Made by a program: the position numbers and the translations under genes. Source: Nereocystis luetkeana (taxonomy: Eukaryota; Sar; Phaeophyceae; Laminariales; Laminariaceae). Taken from it: a stretch of DNA of 64,000 nt. The notes below the pieces were generated by a model. It did not search any database, was not told the DNA's origin, and saw only the letters and a program-made list of their open reading frames with translations. Positions within the stretch are counted from its first letter, which is position 1, and each line of letters begins with the position of its first letter. Below are positions 46,201 through 56,320 of this stretch, piece after piece. The stretch lies in contig JARUPZ010000007.1 in assembly GCA_031213475.1 (NCBI GenBank), positions 3,653,586 to 3,717,585 on the forward strand, written 5' to 3'.

Positions 46201-48720
46201 AGGATGATCATATCTGGTACCTGGTACTTGTTTTTTTTTTTTCCAGTGAGCACACAGCAACTACAGAGATGCCACCACCACCACCACCACAACCAGAAGG
46301 AGCAATCACAACCACCTCCGCCACCACCATCAGCGACAAGCTTCTGCTGATGCTGGTGCTTAACTGGTGGTGGTGGTGGTGGTGGTGGTGGTGTTTGACG
46401 TGAGGATGGTTATTGTTGCTCTCAGACCTGCTACTTGGTATCTACGTGATATGCGGTGGGATACCAATACTTGAATTACTTTTCCCAGGACGATACCTGG
46501 TGCCTGGTAGGTAGGCCACATTCAACATGACCAAGCTTGGCAAACCCAAGACGGCTTTGAACACGAGCAGAGGAGGGTGGGATGATTTTTAGGTGGCTTC
46601 AGAGACCCCGTCCGTTTCCGAATCAGTGGTGCTTTCGTCCCGCACCGTGGCAGAAGGCGACGTACGTATCATATTATGCGAGTATCAGAGCGAGGATGAC
46701 CGATACTAAATATTAAAAGTAGCACCCGCGCTGCTGCAAATAGAGCAGCCGCGAATCGCAGTGGCCACGACAAGGACGGCGCATGTACAAGTTTTAGTAC
46801 AGTATGCCAACCTGCGACGTAACAACGAGGTGCCGGACATGCCGGCGTGCAGAGAAGCGGGCGTTTTGAATGTGCGTGGGAGAAAAAATAGAAAAAAAAA
46901 AATTTGCAGTTGCTCCAATCCAAGTTGCTATGATAAATTGGGCATCAAATATCACATCATTGAAGGATTGATTTTTTGGGCATCAGACGAACCACATGTA
47001 ATGGATAGATGCAGAAACAGCAGATAGAGCAGAAAATAGAGCAGAAGATGCGGCAGTAGACACGGCAGTAGACACAGTAGATGGCGGTAAGTAGAAGAGT
47101 ATGCTGTGTTCGAAGTGTGGCGCTGTTGTTGTCTTGTGTTCTCACATTGCTGTAGCTAGTTGTATGCTCCAAGCGGCCACAAGACGGGCTCCGAGAATAC
47201 GCGCCTCCGTGTTGGGGGGGGCAGGGTCGACGTGCGTGTTGTCGGCCAGGCGGACTCCTCCCGGTAGGTGTTGGGTAGCGCGTGTTTGCCTTGTGAGGCA
47301 ATATATTGTTGGCTGATGGAGCTTCTCAACTAAAGAGCTACCCGTCTGATCGTAAAATTTAAGGGACGTTTAAATGGTAGCAACATGTCGAAATGTACCG
47401 TATGTTTCTGGTCAGACTATTAATAGCATCCAACATGGGTTGTTTTTACTGTATCACCTTCGATACATGCCTAGGCGATGGGATGCAATGCTTGATTGCT
47501 CATCGAGTTATAGCCCTTTTTTTAGGACTGCAGTCCCGTTTTGCGGTCAAACTACTCGGAGTTTGAGTGGTTTGCCCCCAAAACGGGACTGCAGTTTGCC
47601 CTCAAAGGGTTCGAGCAAGCGTACCCTTTTTTTTGGAGCCGTATTGTTGAGCGACTAGATAATAGTAGGTAGAGTTTTTCAAGCGAGGAGGGCCCCGGAA
47701 AATTGCTAAGGTACACCCACCCCCACCTACGTAGCACTCGTCTCCCTCTTTATTAGTGCTTGTTGTACCACTGGTGTAAACGCCGTCATCTCCGGTGGAA
47801 CTGCCCGGGGTAGGATGCAGCAGTGTCATAATTGGACACCCCTCTGTTCTCATCAGATATTTGCTCCATCATTGTCCGATATATCTCCGTCGTTATATAA
47901 ATATGTCCCTCTGTTCTTGTAAGATTTTGCTCTTTGTCATCATTAGGTGTATGTATACCCCTCCGTCGTCAGTAGGTTCCGCTCAGTAGTCGTTAGATAT
48001 CGCTCGGTCCTCGTCAGACATTGCTCTGTCATCGGTGAGTATCGCTCTGGTCATCATCAGGTATCCTTCCGCCATCATCAGACGTATCTCTTGTGATCAT
48101 TATTAGGTGTCGCGTTGACATTATTATATAAATTCTTGTATACGGTGCCTGATATTGCTCCATCAGCAGATATCGTATCGTGCATATACACCGCCCTGTC
48201 ATCATCACACATGCGCGCATGGTTCTGCCATCGTCATGCACCGTTCTGTCCTGCTGTCGTCCAAACTACTAAAACTGAACAGCCGCCCCCCCCCCCCCCC
48301 GCTCTTACTGTAGCCTCCTCAGGGAGTTCAGCCGCCCTGGTGACGCCCGAGCGGCAGGGAGCAGCGAGCGCGGATCTTGGACGCACGACATGTTCGAAGA
48401 GACCAAGGGAGCGGACAGGTGACTAAATGTGTCGAATGCATTATCATGTTATGTTAATGTTTGACTGCTGTATGTACGAGTATACCTTCGGAGTGGAGCT
48501 GCTCTGAATAGCAAAACAATAGGCCAAAGCAAAACAAAGTGGATGCCGCAAGAGGGAGCCTATACTAGACTAAGGTATCATATAGGTACTGCACATAGTG
48601 ATATATCGTGGACAACTTGAAGAAGCACACACCTGGTGCAGCAGTAGTATTATGATCGATGTTTTTTTTTTTTGCAGGAGCAACAGCAGCAGCGGGGATA
48701 CTGAACCCTTTGTTCGATGA
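31103..48720 (+). CDS. SR/RGG-rich nuclear-type protein, 9 exons, Btz-like C-terminal motif
   Basis: Probable nuclear RNA-binding or RNA-processing protein, identity unknown. Exons: 31103-31207, 34469-34677, 35395-35737, 38399-38523, 39444-39674, 40576-40671, 44446-44517, 48323-48418, 48678-48720; 1320 nt, 439 aa. Order: an N-terminal segment (MSRRSGFTDAELAAAAWRR) with an acidic patch; a Lys/Ser/Arg stretch; a strong RS block (SRSRSPGRRGRSRR); an acidic GMGML segment; a poly-Gly/RGG block with DISDWERRR and DEFDRGYGRGR; two more RS blocks; and W413-T-H-D-M-F-E-E, similar to the W-x-H-D-x-F core I recall from Btz/CASC3 and THRAP3 proteins. All nine pieces join in frame, most through phase-2 junctions completing an Arg codon. 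The exon 5 donor and the last exon are the least certain. The ATG is the first in its open frame. Confidence 0.65.
32519..32619. mobile_element. MITE-2 copy 10
   Basis: 101 bp; TA on the left (32517-32518) and on the right (32620-32621). The central AATTTGTCCCC is partly duplicated, explaining the extra length. Confidence 0.88.
32960..33415 (+). repeat. Degenerate TTCCCGTCAA minisatellite
   Basis: CCCGTCAA, CCCGTCCC and CTTCCCGTC recur every 15 to 40 bp over about 450 bp. No fixed unit remains, so the array looks old. Confidence 0.75.
34070..34455 (+). repeat. CATAC/CATAT-type pentamer array
   Basis: Runs of CATATCATATCCTAG and later ACCATACCATACCAT in three blocks (34078-34180, 34205-34260, 34355-34455), the last ending just before exon 2. 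Confidence 0.8.
34469..34677 (+). CDS. SR/RGG gene exon 2 (Lys/Arg/Ser-rich)
   Basis: 69 codons plus two bases: GSRRADRKKKKRHRPGGG, then SKKSSSRKKSSTSKRSS, then GRGRGASV. Acceptor CGTCAG, donor GTGCGT, phase 0 in and phase 2 out. Confidence 0.65.
34678..35394 (+). other. SR/RGG gene intron 2 (717 bp)
   Basis: The last 240 bp are almost purely C and A (CACCACC runs), a long polypyrimidine-like region ahead of acceptor CGGCAG. Confidence 0.65.
35395..35737 (+). CDS. SR/RGG gene exon 3 (main RS block)
   Basis: One base plus 114 codons: SVDSLGRERKRGCSRSMDRS, SRSRSPGRRGRSRRQKRSKS, SDAEELDEREKALGW, then SRSPSVSDGGTRNRSRSGS and SWSNASSVGGSVSSDR. Acceptor CGGCAG, donor CGG then GTGAGC, phase 0 out. 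Confidence 0.75.
36604..36694. mobile_element. MITE-2 copy 11, 91 bp
   Basis: ACCCCTCTAGAACCGCAGTC and its mirror. TA on the left; right tip reads TG. Confidence 0.88.
37784..37919. mobile_element. MITE-1 copy n, with double scar and internal duplication
   Basis: 136 bp: the 99-bp family length plus 14 bp (CCAGGTACCTGGTA, 37803-37816, at a TA) plus a 23-bp internal duplication around TTTGGTCATTTTTACTAATA. TA on the left, TG on the right. Confidence 0.9.
38020..38365 (+). repeat. CAACAATCA-type degenerate array
   Basis: Frequent CAACAATCA, CAATCAAT and AACCAACCAA words over 340 bp just before exon 4. Confidence 0.7.
38399..38523 (+). CDS. SR/RGG gene exon 4 (acidic)
   Basis: 41 codons plus two bases: GTDGESDADPEDALRLATRA then GMGMLGSAADVPLDPR. 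Acceptor CACAG, donor CGCAG then GTACGA, phase 2 out. Confidence 0.7.
38524..39443 (+). other. SR/RGG gene intron 4 (920 bp)
   Basis: GTACGA to GACCAG. Several long C runs (39033-39058, 39171-39183, 39388-39402) and a CACC/CATC-rich stretch before the acceptor. Confidence 0.65.
39444..39674 (+). CDS. SR/RGG gene exon 5 (RGG/poly-Gly block)
   Basis: One base plus 76 codons plus two bases: PDHDDRDRRWRGGRGRLG, ARGGGGYGGGG, SAGDISDWERRRMRGRGRR, DLDEFDRGYGRG. Donor chosen at GTGCGG for phase; an earlier GTTACG or a later site cannot be ruled out. Confidence 0.6.
39675..40575 (+). other. SR/RGG gene intron 5 (901 bp)
   Basis: G-rich at its start, then a nearly complete R1 repeat (39876-40360) headed by a G run, then a short unique part. 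Confidence 0.6.
39876..40360 (+). repeat. R1 interspersed repeat, copy b
   Basis: About 485 bp, similar end to end to copies a and c. Preceded by a 16-G run at 39847-39862. Confidence 0.8.
40576..40671 (+). CDS. SR/RGG gene exon 6 (RS)
   Basis: VSRRQKGRSPSPGDGG then SLSRSISRDRRSR. Acceptor ACAAG, donor TCGAG then GTAATT, phase 2 in and out. Confidence 0.7.
40672..44445 (+). other. SR/RGG gene intron 6 (3.77 kb)
   Basis: About half is a 16-bp-unit minisatellite (40710-42500). The rest is T-rich unique sequence with a CTCTC run near 44188-44205. Confidence 0.65.
40710..42500 (+). repeat. Minisatellite, 16-bp unit, about 1.8 kb
   Basis: The unit is close to GTCRRCGGGCGAAACC, for example GTCAACAGGCGAAACC repeated at 41755-41835. 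Roughly 110 units with 10-30% divergence. Because 16 is not a multiple of 3 and the unit rarely contains a stop on the minus strand, long minus-strand frames with a 16-residue period arise in all frames; these are by-products. Confidence 0.92.
44446..44517 (+). CDS. SR/RGG gene exon 7 (RS)
   Basis: RSSRSRSRSPSCRRSRSRDK then AVS, phase 2 in and out. Acceptor AACAG, donor CCAG then GTGTGT. Confidence 0.75.
46130..46395. repeat. CACCAC / GGTGGT-rich inverted region
   Basis: Two related segments of CACCACCACC with CTGCTG, ending in a GGTGGTGGTGG run (46365-46394) able to pair with the upstream CCACC runs. Confidence 0.65.
47345..47421. mobile_element. MITE-3 related copy
   Basis: CTGATCGTAAAATTTAAGGG on the left against CCGTATGTTTCTGGTCAGAC on the right, sharing CGAAATGTACCGTATGTTTC with 48838-48911. 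Confidence 0.5.
47513..47610. mobile_element. MITE-2 copy 12
   Basis: GCCCTTTTTTTTAGGACTGC on the left, AACGGGACTGCAGTTTGCCC then AAAGGGTT on the right. Confidence 0.82.
47850..48240 (+). repeat. Degenerate minisatellite of about 25-32 bp
   Basis: Recurring TATCGCTC or TATTGCTC followed by NGTCATCATCAG-like text about a dozen times (for example 47995, 48025, 48045). No fixed period remains. Confidence 0.65.
48323..48418 (+). CDS. SR/RGG gene exon 8 (Btz-like motif)
   Basis: EFSRPGDARAAGSSERG then SWTHDMFEETKGAD. Acceptor CTCAG, donor GACAG then GTGACT, phase 2 in and out. The W-x-H-D-x-F-E-E core is the only family-like motif in the protein. Confidence 0.65.
48678..48720 (+). CDS. SR/RGG gene exon 9 (terminal)
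   Basis: One base plus 13 codons and TGA: SNSSSGDTEPFVR. The acceptor TTTTTTTTTTTGCAG is excellent. A terminal exon this short is plausible, but a different 3' end further downstream is possible. Confidence 0.55.
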
Positions 48721-48837
48721 AGAAAAACTAGAAGTAGTGTACCGGGAGGGGGGGAAGGGCGAAATACTGCCGAGGAGCGTAGATTGCTGCGGGTTGATTG
48801 AGCTCGAGCGTAAACGTGATTGGCACGATGCCCAGTC

Positions 48838-48911
48838 TTAGTCGTAAATATAAGGGACTGTAGATTACAGCAAAACCTCCGAATGTACCGTATATTTCAC
48901 GATCAGAAATG
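48838..48911. mobile_element. MITE-3 related copy
   Basis: AGTCGTAAATATAAGGGACT on the left against ACCGTATATTTCACGATCAG on the right. Sister to 47345-47421. Confidence 0.5.
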
Positions 48912-49216
48912 ATACCATACAGCAGCACCAGTTGCAGACAAGATACTATCTGGTTCATGTTGTGTTCGTTTGAAGGGACGACCCCCTATTAATACTTACT
49001 CCACTTAGTTAGCGCCGACTGAAGGCCTTATTGTCGGAGAGTTTTTTCTAGAATTTCCAGAATATCCAGGGTTTTTTTCGCGCATTTTTTTTTCTTCCAG
49101 ATCTTCCTGATTTTATTCTCCAAATGTGGGAAAATTAACTTTCCTGGCACTTTTCCTTCTGAAGATTTCCACAAATCGTGACAAAACGTCTCCGTACCTC
49201 GATTCAAATTACACCT

Positions 49217-49701
49217 GGTACTCATTTTCATGCGTGACCGTAGTCGTATGACCATAGACCCTCGCATCCCTACAATGCCGGATCGGAGCTCGTCGGGTTT
49301 TGGCCGATCAGGCAGACATTGTTTGCACCAAGCGCGAAGCGCCCTGGGGTGTTGGGCGAGTCGCATGAAGGGTCAGCTGCATCCTACAATACTAAGAACC
49401 GCTTGTGAGGCGGACTTGCATACGGATGACAGCTTCAATGATTGATTCAATTTCCGATGTGGCCACTACCAGAGACAGCAATGGGGGTACTATGTAACTG
49501 CCTTTGGTACCTTACCATAAACACTACGTGATACGATCAGTCCCAATTGTGCGGAGTAAAGGTTCTCGACCCCGCACAAATAATCTAACTCGACAACCAC
49601 CTGTGACCGACCGCCAAAAAAAACAAAAACGGTACCCTGGTTGTCTAGCTCACGTAGTGAGCGGCAGGTTTTACGGTGCCAACCGACGCCAACCCAACCT
49701 A
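49217..49701 (+). repeat. R1 interspersed repeat, copy c
   Basis: Full-length copy ending ACGCCAACCCAACCTA. It starts next to a TACACCTGGTAC word rather than a G run. Confidence 0.8.
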
Positions 49702-52700
49702 AATACAACGGATAGAGGGGGGGAGGTTGATGCCATCAATGGGTATCATGCTGCAAGGTTCAAGTTGTGTTTCAAACGCCGACATGGGTAGCACGCCGAG
49801 TGTGTAATTTGTTTGTTGCAGCATATGATTCGACTATTCTGAGGGAGCAGCGCGAGGCGGCCGGGAAAAGGCAGAGGGGGGACACGCCTCCTCGGGTTGT
49901 TTATTGCATCCCTTTCAGACTTTCGAAAGGCAGTTTAGAGGTCTGGATAACACGGGTCACTTCGGGTATCGCGAGTTTGGGTATGTCGATGGTCGTTAGG
50001 GTATCGATAGCGTATTAATGGGGTGTCGGTAGCATATATCGGTCGGGTATCGAGACGGTTTCGGTAGGGCATCAATAGGGTATTGTGTACCGATACAGAG
50101 TCGATCTTTGTTGATAGGGTATCGACGTGGTGTCGATATGGTATATCGATATCATACGATGTACGTACAGCCTCGGCCGCCTACCTCCTCATCACAAGAA
50201 TCGCCCAGCCCCCTGACTCCGGTCACTCATGACCCCCGCCCTCCCCTTTTGTCCTTCCTTGCCCCGCCACTGCTTTGCTTGCGCTGCTGCTGCTTGGTAG
50301 CCCCCCCCGCCCGAGCCTTCCCCCTGGGTACAAACCCGAGCCGGAATCGTGGGTCAGCCGAGCGGGAGGAGTGTACATGCCTCTCAAGCCTGCGTGATGG
50401 GTTTTGTTCCAGTGACTTCGTACTTTTTTGCCGTCCAGTGGCTGTTGTTCCCGTGACCGTTTTTTTTCATCCAGTGAACGTTTTTCCAGCGGCTGGTTTT
50501 TCCGTCCAGCGACGGTCCTTCGTTCTGTTGGCTGTTGTTCCATTGTCTGCTTTTCCCATCCAGTTATGTTATTCCAGTGTCCTGTTGAGTGCTGCCATAG
50601 TGGGAAGGGGGGGAGGGGCGGAAAGGGGAGGGGGAGGGGGGGTCGGAAGAAAGCGTGAGGAGGTGTACGCGTCAACGGGGGCAAGCGGTATGCTTGGTAC
50701 CAGGTACCTGGTATACAATATTCCGGCAATTTAGCCGGTACCTGGTGTACGATACTATACACACCTTTTTTCGTTGGCTCGGTGATTAATTTGTCGGCTG
50801 CCATAAGAGGGGCGCACCGCACCGCTTACCCCTTTGAGGGCTCAGCCAAATCGACAAAAAAAGTGGCAAATTTGGTCATAATGATCAACCGTCTACGAGT
50901 ATTGTAGTTCGAACACCATTTTTTTTTTTTTCCGAGCCGGCGTAGTGTATACTGGTACCAGTACAGTTTAGAATCCCCAATCAAGCACTAGCCGATGCGC
51001 TGTAATTGTCAACTAATTGTCGTTTTTTTCCTACTGAAGGCCCAGAAGGCGTATACACGATCTTTATTTGTCTTTATTTTGTTATTTTTTGCCTCATTTG
51101 CGCTGATGGTCATGCTATTTATATTTAGGGTTGGGCGGGGGGGGGGGAAATATCTCGAGGTTCCGTGTGAGGAAAGTGGTGGTGCTTGGGAACGGTGATA
51201 TTCCTTCCCTCGGGCGAAGGGTTTCCACGGTCGGCGTTTTAAATTTTGAATTTCGAATTTTGAATTTTAAGTTTTGTACAGGTACATTTTTTGTGTTTTT
51301 TATTTTCTGCCTTCGACTGCGCGGAGCAGGCGAGAGGGGGGGGAAAGAAGAAGGCCTCGGACGAACGACGGTCCGGTATGGGTTTAACTTGGTGGGAGTT
51401 GGTTTGTTCTTGTGCGGGAACTCTTGATTGATGTGCGCCCATTCCATTCGCAACGCAATTCTTCACGCGCCGTATGTAAGTATCAATAGCCGCATATTGC
51501 AAAGAAGCGATGTCGAATACTGGCAGTACCAGGCACTGGTGATGGTGGGGGTGGTATCGTAGAAGGAGAATCGGCGTTTGCCGTCAACGCTCGAACCCCA
51601 CAGAGTACTTCAAAGCATATTGTATTAATGAAATTTCGAGCCGATCGTGGTGCGCACTCGATATCCATTACCAGGTACGATAGCTCGATACCCACACTAG
51701 GCAGAGTATGAGACAGAATACGACAGCAGTGGCTCCTCGAGCATCAAACACAATGTGCAGCCAACGATCTTGCGAAGGGCTGCATGCCGCAAAGCGTTCG
51801 TGCTCGACCGGATATCAGACACATGCATCGTTCAGACATGGCGACCAACCAACACAACACCAATCATCATCTCGTGAACGACAGGGCCCCCTCACTACCT
51901 ACACCTCTGAACCGGGGGGGTGGAGGGGGGGCAGGATGGATGCCTTTTGGGGCCCCGCCATAACGTACGATTCCCCGTCTTGTGGATTTTTAGGTGGGAA
52001 GAGTCGTGCTTCCCAGCCGGGTTTGTTTTTTTCAAATGGTTTTTCGGATCTTCATAGGGCTCCAGCACCTTTGTGTGATCGCGGACTCCTTGATTAATGT
52101 GAGAACAACAACAACAAATGACCACACACTGCAGGCGAACCCGTGCGAACGCTCTGCAACAAACACACACACCTGGTACGCGCCGGGTCCGCGGCCGTAC
52201 CCCCCCCACATACTTATGAGTACCCCCCCCCCCCCCCCCCCCTCCATATAGCTGCCTCAATAACCCCCCCGTGGAAATCGGGCATGCCGAGAGCCGAGAA
52301 CGAGTTACCATGGTGGCTAGATCTTGAAAAGCCTGCCGATAAAACCAGTCCCGTCTTCCGTTCCTTCCCACAACAACATCTGCCGTTGTCGAAACAAGCA
52401 GGCGCATGGAAAGACGAAAAATCAGCCGCCACAGCCGCAGAACAGACAAAAAAAAAATAGACGAATCCAAAGTGGTGTTGGCGGAGAGAGACGAAGCCCA
52501 ATGGGAAAAATGGGCTTTCGAGCGCGGGGGGGAAGGGGGGGTTAAGCTGCTGGTGGCAGTAAAGTGGCGTCAAAAATCATATAGTACTTCTGGGACTGTA
52601 ATAGAGGCCACCTGTTGTGTCCGTAGCGCCCTGTCGCAGGCTTGGCTGGATCACTCGCAGAGTATATCGCTCGGTGCGACGAGAGGGAAGGGTCCTCTTT

Positions 52701-53127
52701 TTCACCTGTTTTTTTAACTCCATATCTGGGATTTTGTCTCTATTACAAAGTGTCATTGCCTGCGTGCTTTTCCGCTTCGTTAGTCTAGGAACCCAGGGTC
52801 TCGTCGGGAGCGTGGTTGGGTGACGGTCTGTCAAGGCCGCGGAGTCCTGTGGCAGGCGCTTCGCAGCAATTATTGGTGTTGGTGGTGTTCCCGTCGACAT
52901 GGTGCGGCCCTGGTGGCTCGTTGCGCTGGTTGTTCTGAACGACGTACGCTACAGCGTATTTATTAATATTAATTATTAATAGCAGTTTCCGACTTTACGG
53001 AAGACTTCTCTTGCCCCTTCAAGGAAGCCCTCCACTATAAATATAACACTACAAAACAGTAGCACTTCTGAGGACTGGTTGTAGTACTCGATGGCATGCA
53101 CTGCTGTACTTCGAAGTAAATATAACT

Positions 53128-53170
53128 ATATTTCCAAGTAGTTTGTCCCCACAACGGGAGTGCAGTCCTA
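53128..53170. mobile_element. MITE-2 copy 13, right half only
   Basis: TATTTCCAAGTAGTTTGTCC to GTGCAGTCCTA, then replaced by a (TAC)n array. Confidence 0.65.
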
Positions 53171-53211
53171 CTAATACTATTAATACTACTCGTACTACTA
53201 CTACTATACTA

Positions 53212-53293
<82 letters not shown>

Positions 53294-53322
53294 GCTACTG
53301 CTACTACCACTACTACTACTAT
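53171..53322 (+). repeat. (TAC)n microsatellite
   Basis: Over 30 TAC triplets with a few TAT, CCAC and TGC interruptions; split from a second array (53544-53742) by two MITE-1 copies. Confidence 0.9.
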
Positions 53323-53324
53323 TA

Positions 53325-53423
53325 CGGGGGATCATAGTTAACAGGACCGAATATTGTGAGTAAAAATGGTTTAATATATAGATTTTTATGTATATCATAA
53401 GTCCTGTTAACTATGGCCCCCCG
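53325..53423. mobile_element. MITE-1 copy o, 99 bp, inside the (TAC)n array
   Basis: Full copy; left TA intact, right reads TG. Inserted in a TA-rich triplet repeat. Confidence 0.9.
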
Positions 53424-53442
53424 TGATACTATACTACTATTA

Positions 53443-53541
53443 CGGGGGGCCATAGTTAATAGGACCTATGGTATACATAAAATCCTATATATTCAAGCAT
53501 TTTTACTAACAATATTTGGTCCTATTAACTATGGTCCCCCG
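53443..53541. mobile_element. MITE-1 copy p, 99 bp, inside the (TAC)n array
   Basis: Full copy in the opposite orientation to copy o and only 19 bp away; TA on both sides. Confidence 0.92.
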
Positions 53542-53543
53542 TA

Positions 53544-53661
53544 ATAGTACTACTACTACTGCTACTGCTACTACTTCTACTACTACTACTACTACTATAC
53601 TACTATTAATACTGCTACTACTACTACTACTACTACTACTACTATACTACTACTGCTACTA

Positions 53662-53694
<33 letters not shown>

Positions 53695-53708
53695 CTACTA
53701 ATACTACA

Positions 53709-53742
<34 letters not shown>
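53544..53742 (+). repeat. (TAC)n microsatellite, second part
   Basis: Continuation of the triplet array after MITE-1 copy p, with scattered TATACTAC and TGCTAC interruptions. Confidence 0.9.
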
Positions 53743-53743
<1 letters not shown>

Positions 53744-53861
53744 AGCAGTAAAGGCTAATCATACGAAGTCTCTCTTCACTTATCATGCTATTATAGGAGG
53801 CCTTGACGCTTGACGGCGCGAAACTAGAGTACAAACAAAGTATAGTAGAGGTTTTACAATA

Positions 53862-53940
53862 CCACCCTGTACCTAAATATAAGGACCGCTGATATACTAT
53901 TATCAAATCCAAACGGCCCCTATATTTAGGTGGAGTGTGG
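53862..53940. mobile_element. MITE-3 (Stowaway-like) copy, 79 bp
   Basis: CCACCCTGTACCTAAATATA on the left, mirrored by TATATTTAGGTGGAGTGTGG on the right, with TA at 53860-53861 and 53941-53942. Best-preserved copy. Confidence 0.85.
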
Positions 53941-54217
53941 TATGCAAGATGAAACACGAAATGGTAATGAGTGATGGTGATGATGCATGGTGATGATGAT
54001 GTCGTTCCAGCCCATCAATCACAGATCACAGATCAGTAAAGAACACGCACAACATCAACCAGCTACCTAATGCCCAGTGCCATGGTTGCACTACATACAT
54101 TAAAAAATTACAGCAGCAGTATAGTCACAGATCATGCAAGGGGGTGCGCGACTCTTTGTCTTGGCCCTCTTCTGAACAGAAAAACCATGTGATACTTATT
54201 ACCAGGTATATCAATAG

Positions 54218-54652
54218 TGCATTGGTTTCCACCACGAACTACCGATCGACGTCTTTCACTCACGAAAAGTCTCTTTCACCGATGCAAGACGATGTGATCG
54301 AGCTGAAGGTAAAGAGAGCTGGCCCATCACCTACCTGACTGACGATGACGGGCGAGAGCTTGGCGAAATGGCCTTCGGTCTTCCCTCGTATAACAGTCGA
54401 GCTCTGCTGCGGGCGACACCGGTGCATTATCACAACATGGGAGGATTTTCGAGACGTCTCATCATCGCCGGGCCAGCTCCCTGCAACCACACAGACAGCC
54501 AGTTTGCTGATTTCGGACCAAATAATACTATTAATAATAACGTACCCTGGTACATGGTACATGATGGCAAGCGGCCCACTCCCGAGCAAAACACAAGCTT
54601 ATACGTGTATGGGGTGGTGACTGCCCCCGGCCCTGGCCTCGTGGTGGCATAA
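54218..54652. other. Coding-like segment, strand unresolved
   Basis: The + strand is open for 145 codons (for example WPITYLTDDDGRELGEMAFG and PWYMVHDGKRPTPEQ). The minus strand carries a good acceptor (TGTGTGGTTGCAG) and donor (CAG then GTAGGT) around an open frame with KTEGHFAKLSPVIVSQ. No family recognised on either strand. Possibly an exon of an unidentified gene, or chance. Confidence 0.2.
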
Positions 54653-56320
54653 TGTTCAAGTAAGTGGAGGGTCTATCTAATGCATGGTGAGAGCAGGCTG
54701 CATGCTGTGGCGTAAGTTCACGAGATAATTTTTCAGTAGTAGCTCCCCTCAAGAATCGATTTCACCTCAATCCGTCGAAAAACTGAAACCTCTCTCTCCA
54801 CGGCGGCATCGCTTTGTTGGGGAAATACGGCACGCCCTCACGTTATTGTACAGCAGAAGAAAGAAGGAGCGAGAGCGCCGCAGAAGTTTTCTGTTGGACA
54901 TACAACATGTAGTTGGACTACTACTACTATACTACTACTGCTGTTGTTGTCCTGCTGCATTGCCTTGAGCAAGCACTCCCTCAACAATTTTTCTCGCAGA
55001 CATCTGCAGCAGCAGGATGCGAGGGGTATAATCAGATGAACCCCACCCGATGCCGCGCTGCTGTTGTTGTGTGTTATTTCGTTTTTTTTTCGCCTGTTTC
55101 ATCCGATCGGAACGGGATCATTTCTCGTACCATTTGACTCGAACATCGACGACCGAGGACGCGTCGTATCGCATTTGACGAGCTCATCAGTACGCTTCCG
55201 CATGCTGATGCGCTGCCTCAACGACTGCTATCAGGTGCCAGGTATGTTGTATGATGGTGTGTGATGCCGGTATAAACTCGGTGCACTCACGGCCGCACAG
55301 CCGTAATATACTACTGACCCTCGTCGTATCCTGTTCCCATGAATGAGCGTGGCTCACGCCGTCACAAGCAAATGTGAATTGACGGCATCGTGACCCGTCA
55401 AGAAGAGCCGTCAAAACACTTTCAAGACTAAACATAAGATATTAAGTCTCAAAAGGCCTTGACGGGTCAAATCTAGACCGTCAACCGACATCTTTGATCG
55501 CAAGATCACAAGATCGAGCCTGCTTTTGGCAGTTACGAACTACAGTACGAACCCGAATGCCTCAATAAAAGGTTTCCATTTCGGGAACACAGACAGGAGG
55601 AACGAAGGAAGCGGGGAAGCACAACAAGCGCGTGTAGGGAGGGAGATATACGAACGAACCTGGATCATCCAGCAAAGGCGGCACACGGTCAGCTCCCCCT
55701 CTCCGGGTGGTGGAGAGGGGTCGAGAGGTATCGGAGGCAGACCCGGAGGAGGTGGGTGGACACCATGAGTGTTGGCAGTTGGCATCCTTCGCTATGGCGG
55801 GCGACCGGGTATCTTGTTACCACGTACATTATGTCATTCCAGGCGGCAGGGCAGTGTGGGAGAGCATTCAAGGGGGGGTTGAAACTTATTATGGGGCACC
55901 AGCGCAATCATCACACCAACTCTCCCGGAGTTTGGAACTGCTGTGACCGCTCGGACCGGCGGCAAGCGCGCAACAACAAGCTGGCGCAATGAGAGCTCTC
56001 TCCGTGTCAGGTTTAGCCCACGGGGCGAGAAAATTGCAGGCAACCCCCGCGGTTTCACAGCAAGCAGAAAAAAACAGATACGAATATGTATACCTGGTAG
56101 ATCCGTTTCCGTTTATTTTTGTAATAACTACAAGTACGTAGCTGCGTAGAGGGAGTGAAACGTAGAGAGAGATGTACGTATCGAGCGCACGGTTTATCGG
56201 ACGTGGACGGGAAAAAAGTACACCGAACAGCAACAGGGCGCTTGGTTGCTCAGAATTTGAGCCCCTATCCAAGCGAGTGCTTGAGCAGGGACATCTTCGC
56301 ATGTAACTTCCGTAGAGGTA
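54653..56320. other. Stretch without recognised gene
   Basis: A GC-richer patch at 55130-55245 is open on both strands. The frame 55943-56149 is open but unrecognised. No MITE-1 or MITE-2 copies. Confidence 0.4.

Larger units (their letters stand above)
44518..48322 (+). other. SR/RGG gene intron 7 (3.8 kb)
   Basis: Holds (CAC)n/(GTG)n-rich DNA at 46130-46395, a MITE-3, a MITE-2, a short imperfect tandem around TTAGTATGGGACAG (45585 and 45702) and a degenerate TCATCATCAGG-type array (47850-48240). Confidence 0.55.
48721..53127. other. Downstream stretch without recognised gene
   Basis: Contains a MITE-3 copy, an R1 copy (49217-49701), a GGGTATCGATA-like degenerate array (49940-50160), a TCCAGTGACGG-like array (50400-50585) and AATTTTGAATTTCGAATTTT near 51242-51275. 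A 191-codon minus frame (51895-52470) and overlapping + frames near 52140-52545 have no recognised domain. Confidence 0.45.

Noticed and set aside
50108-50734. 208-codon + strand frame
   Set aside because: Runs through a degenerate TCCAGTGACGG-like array and a G-rich tract; the apparent hydrophobic repeats come from the DNA repeat.
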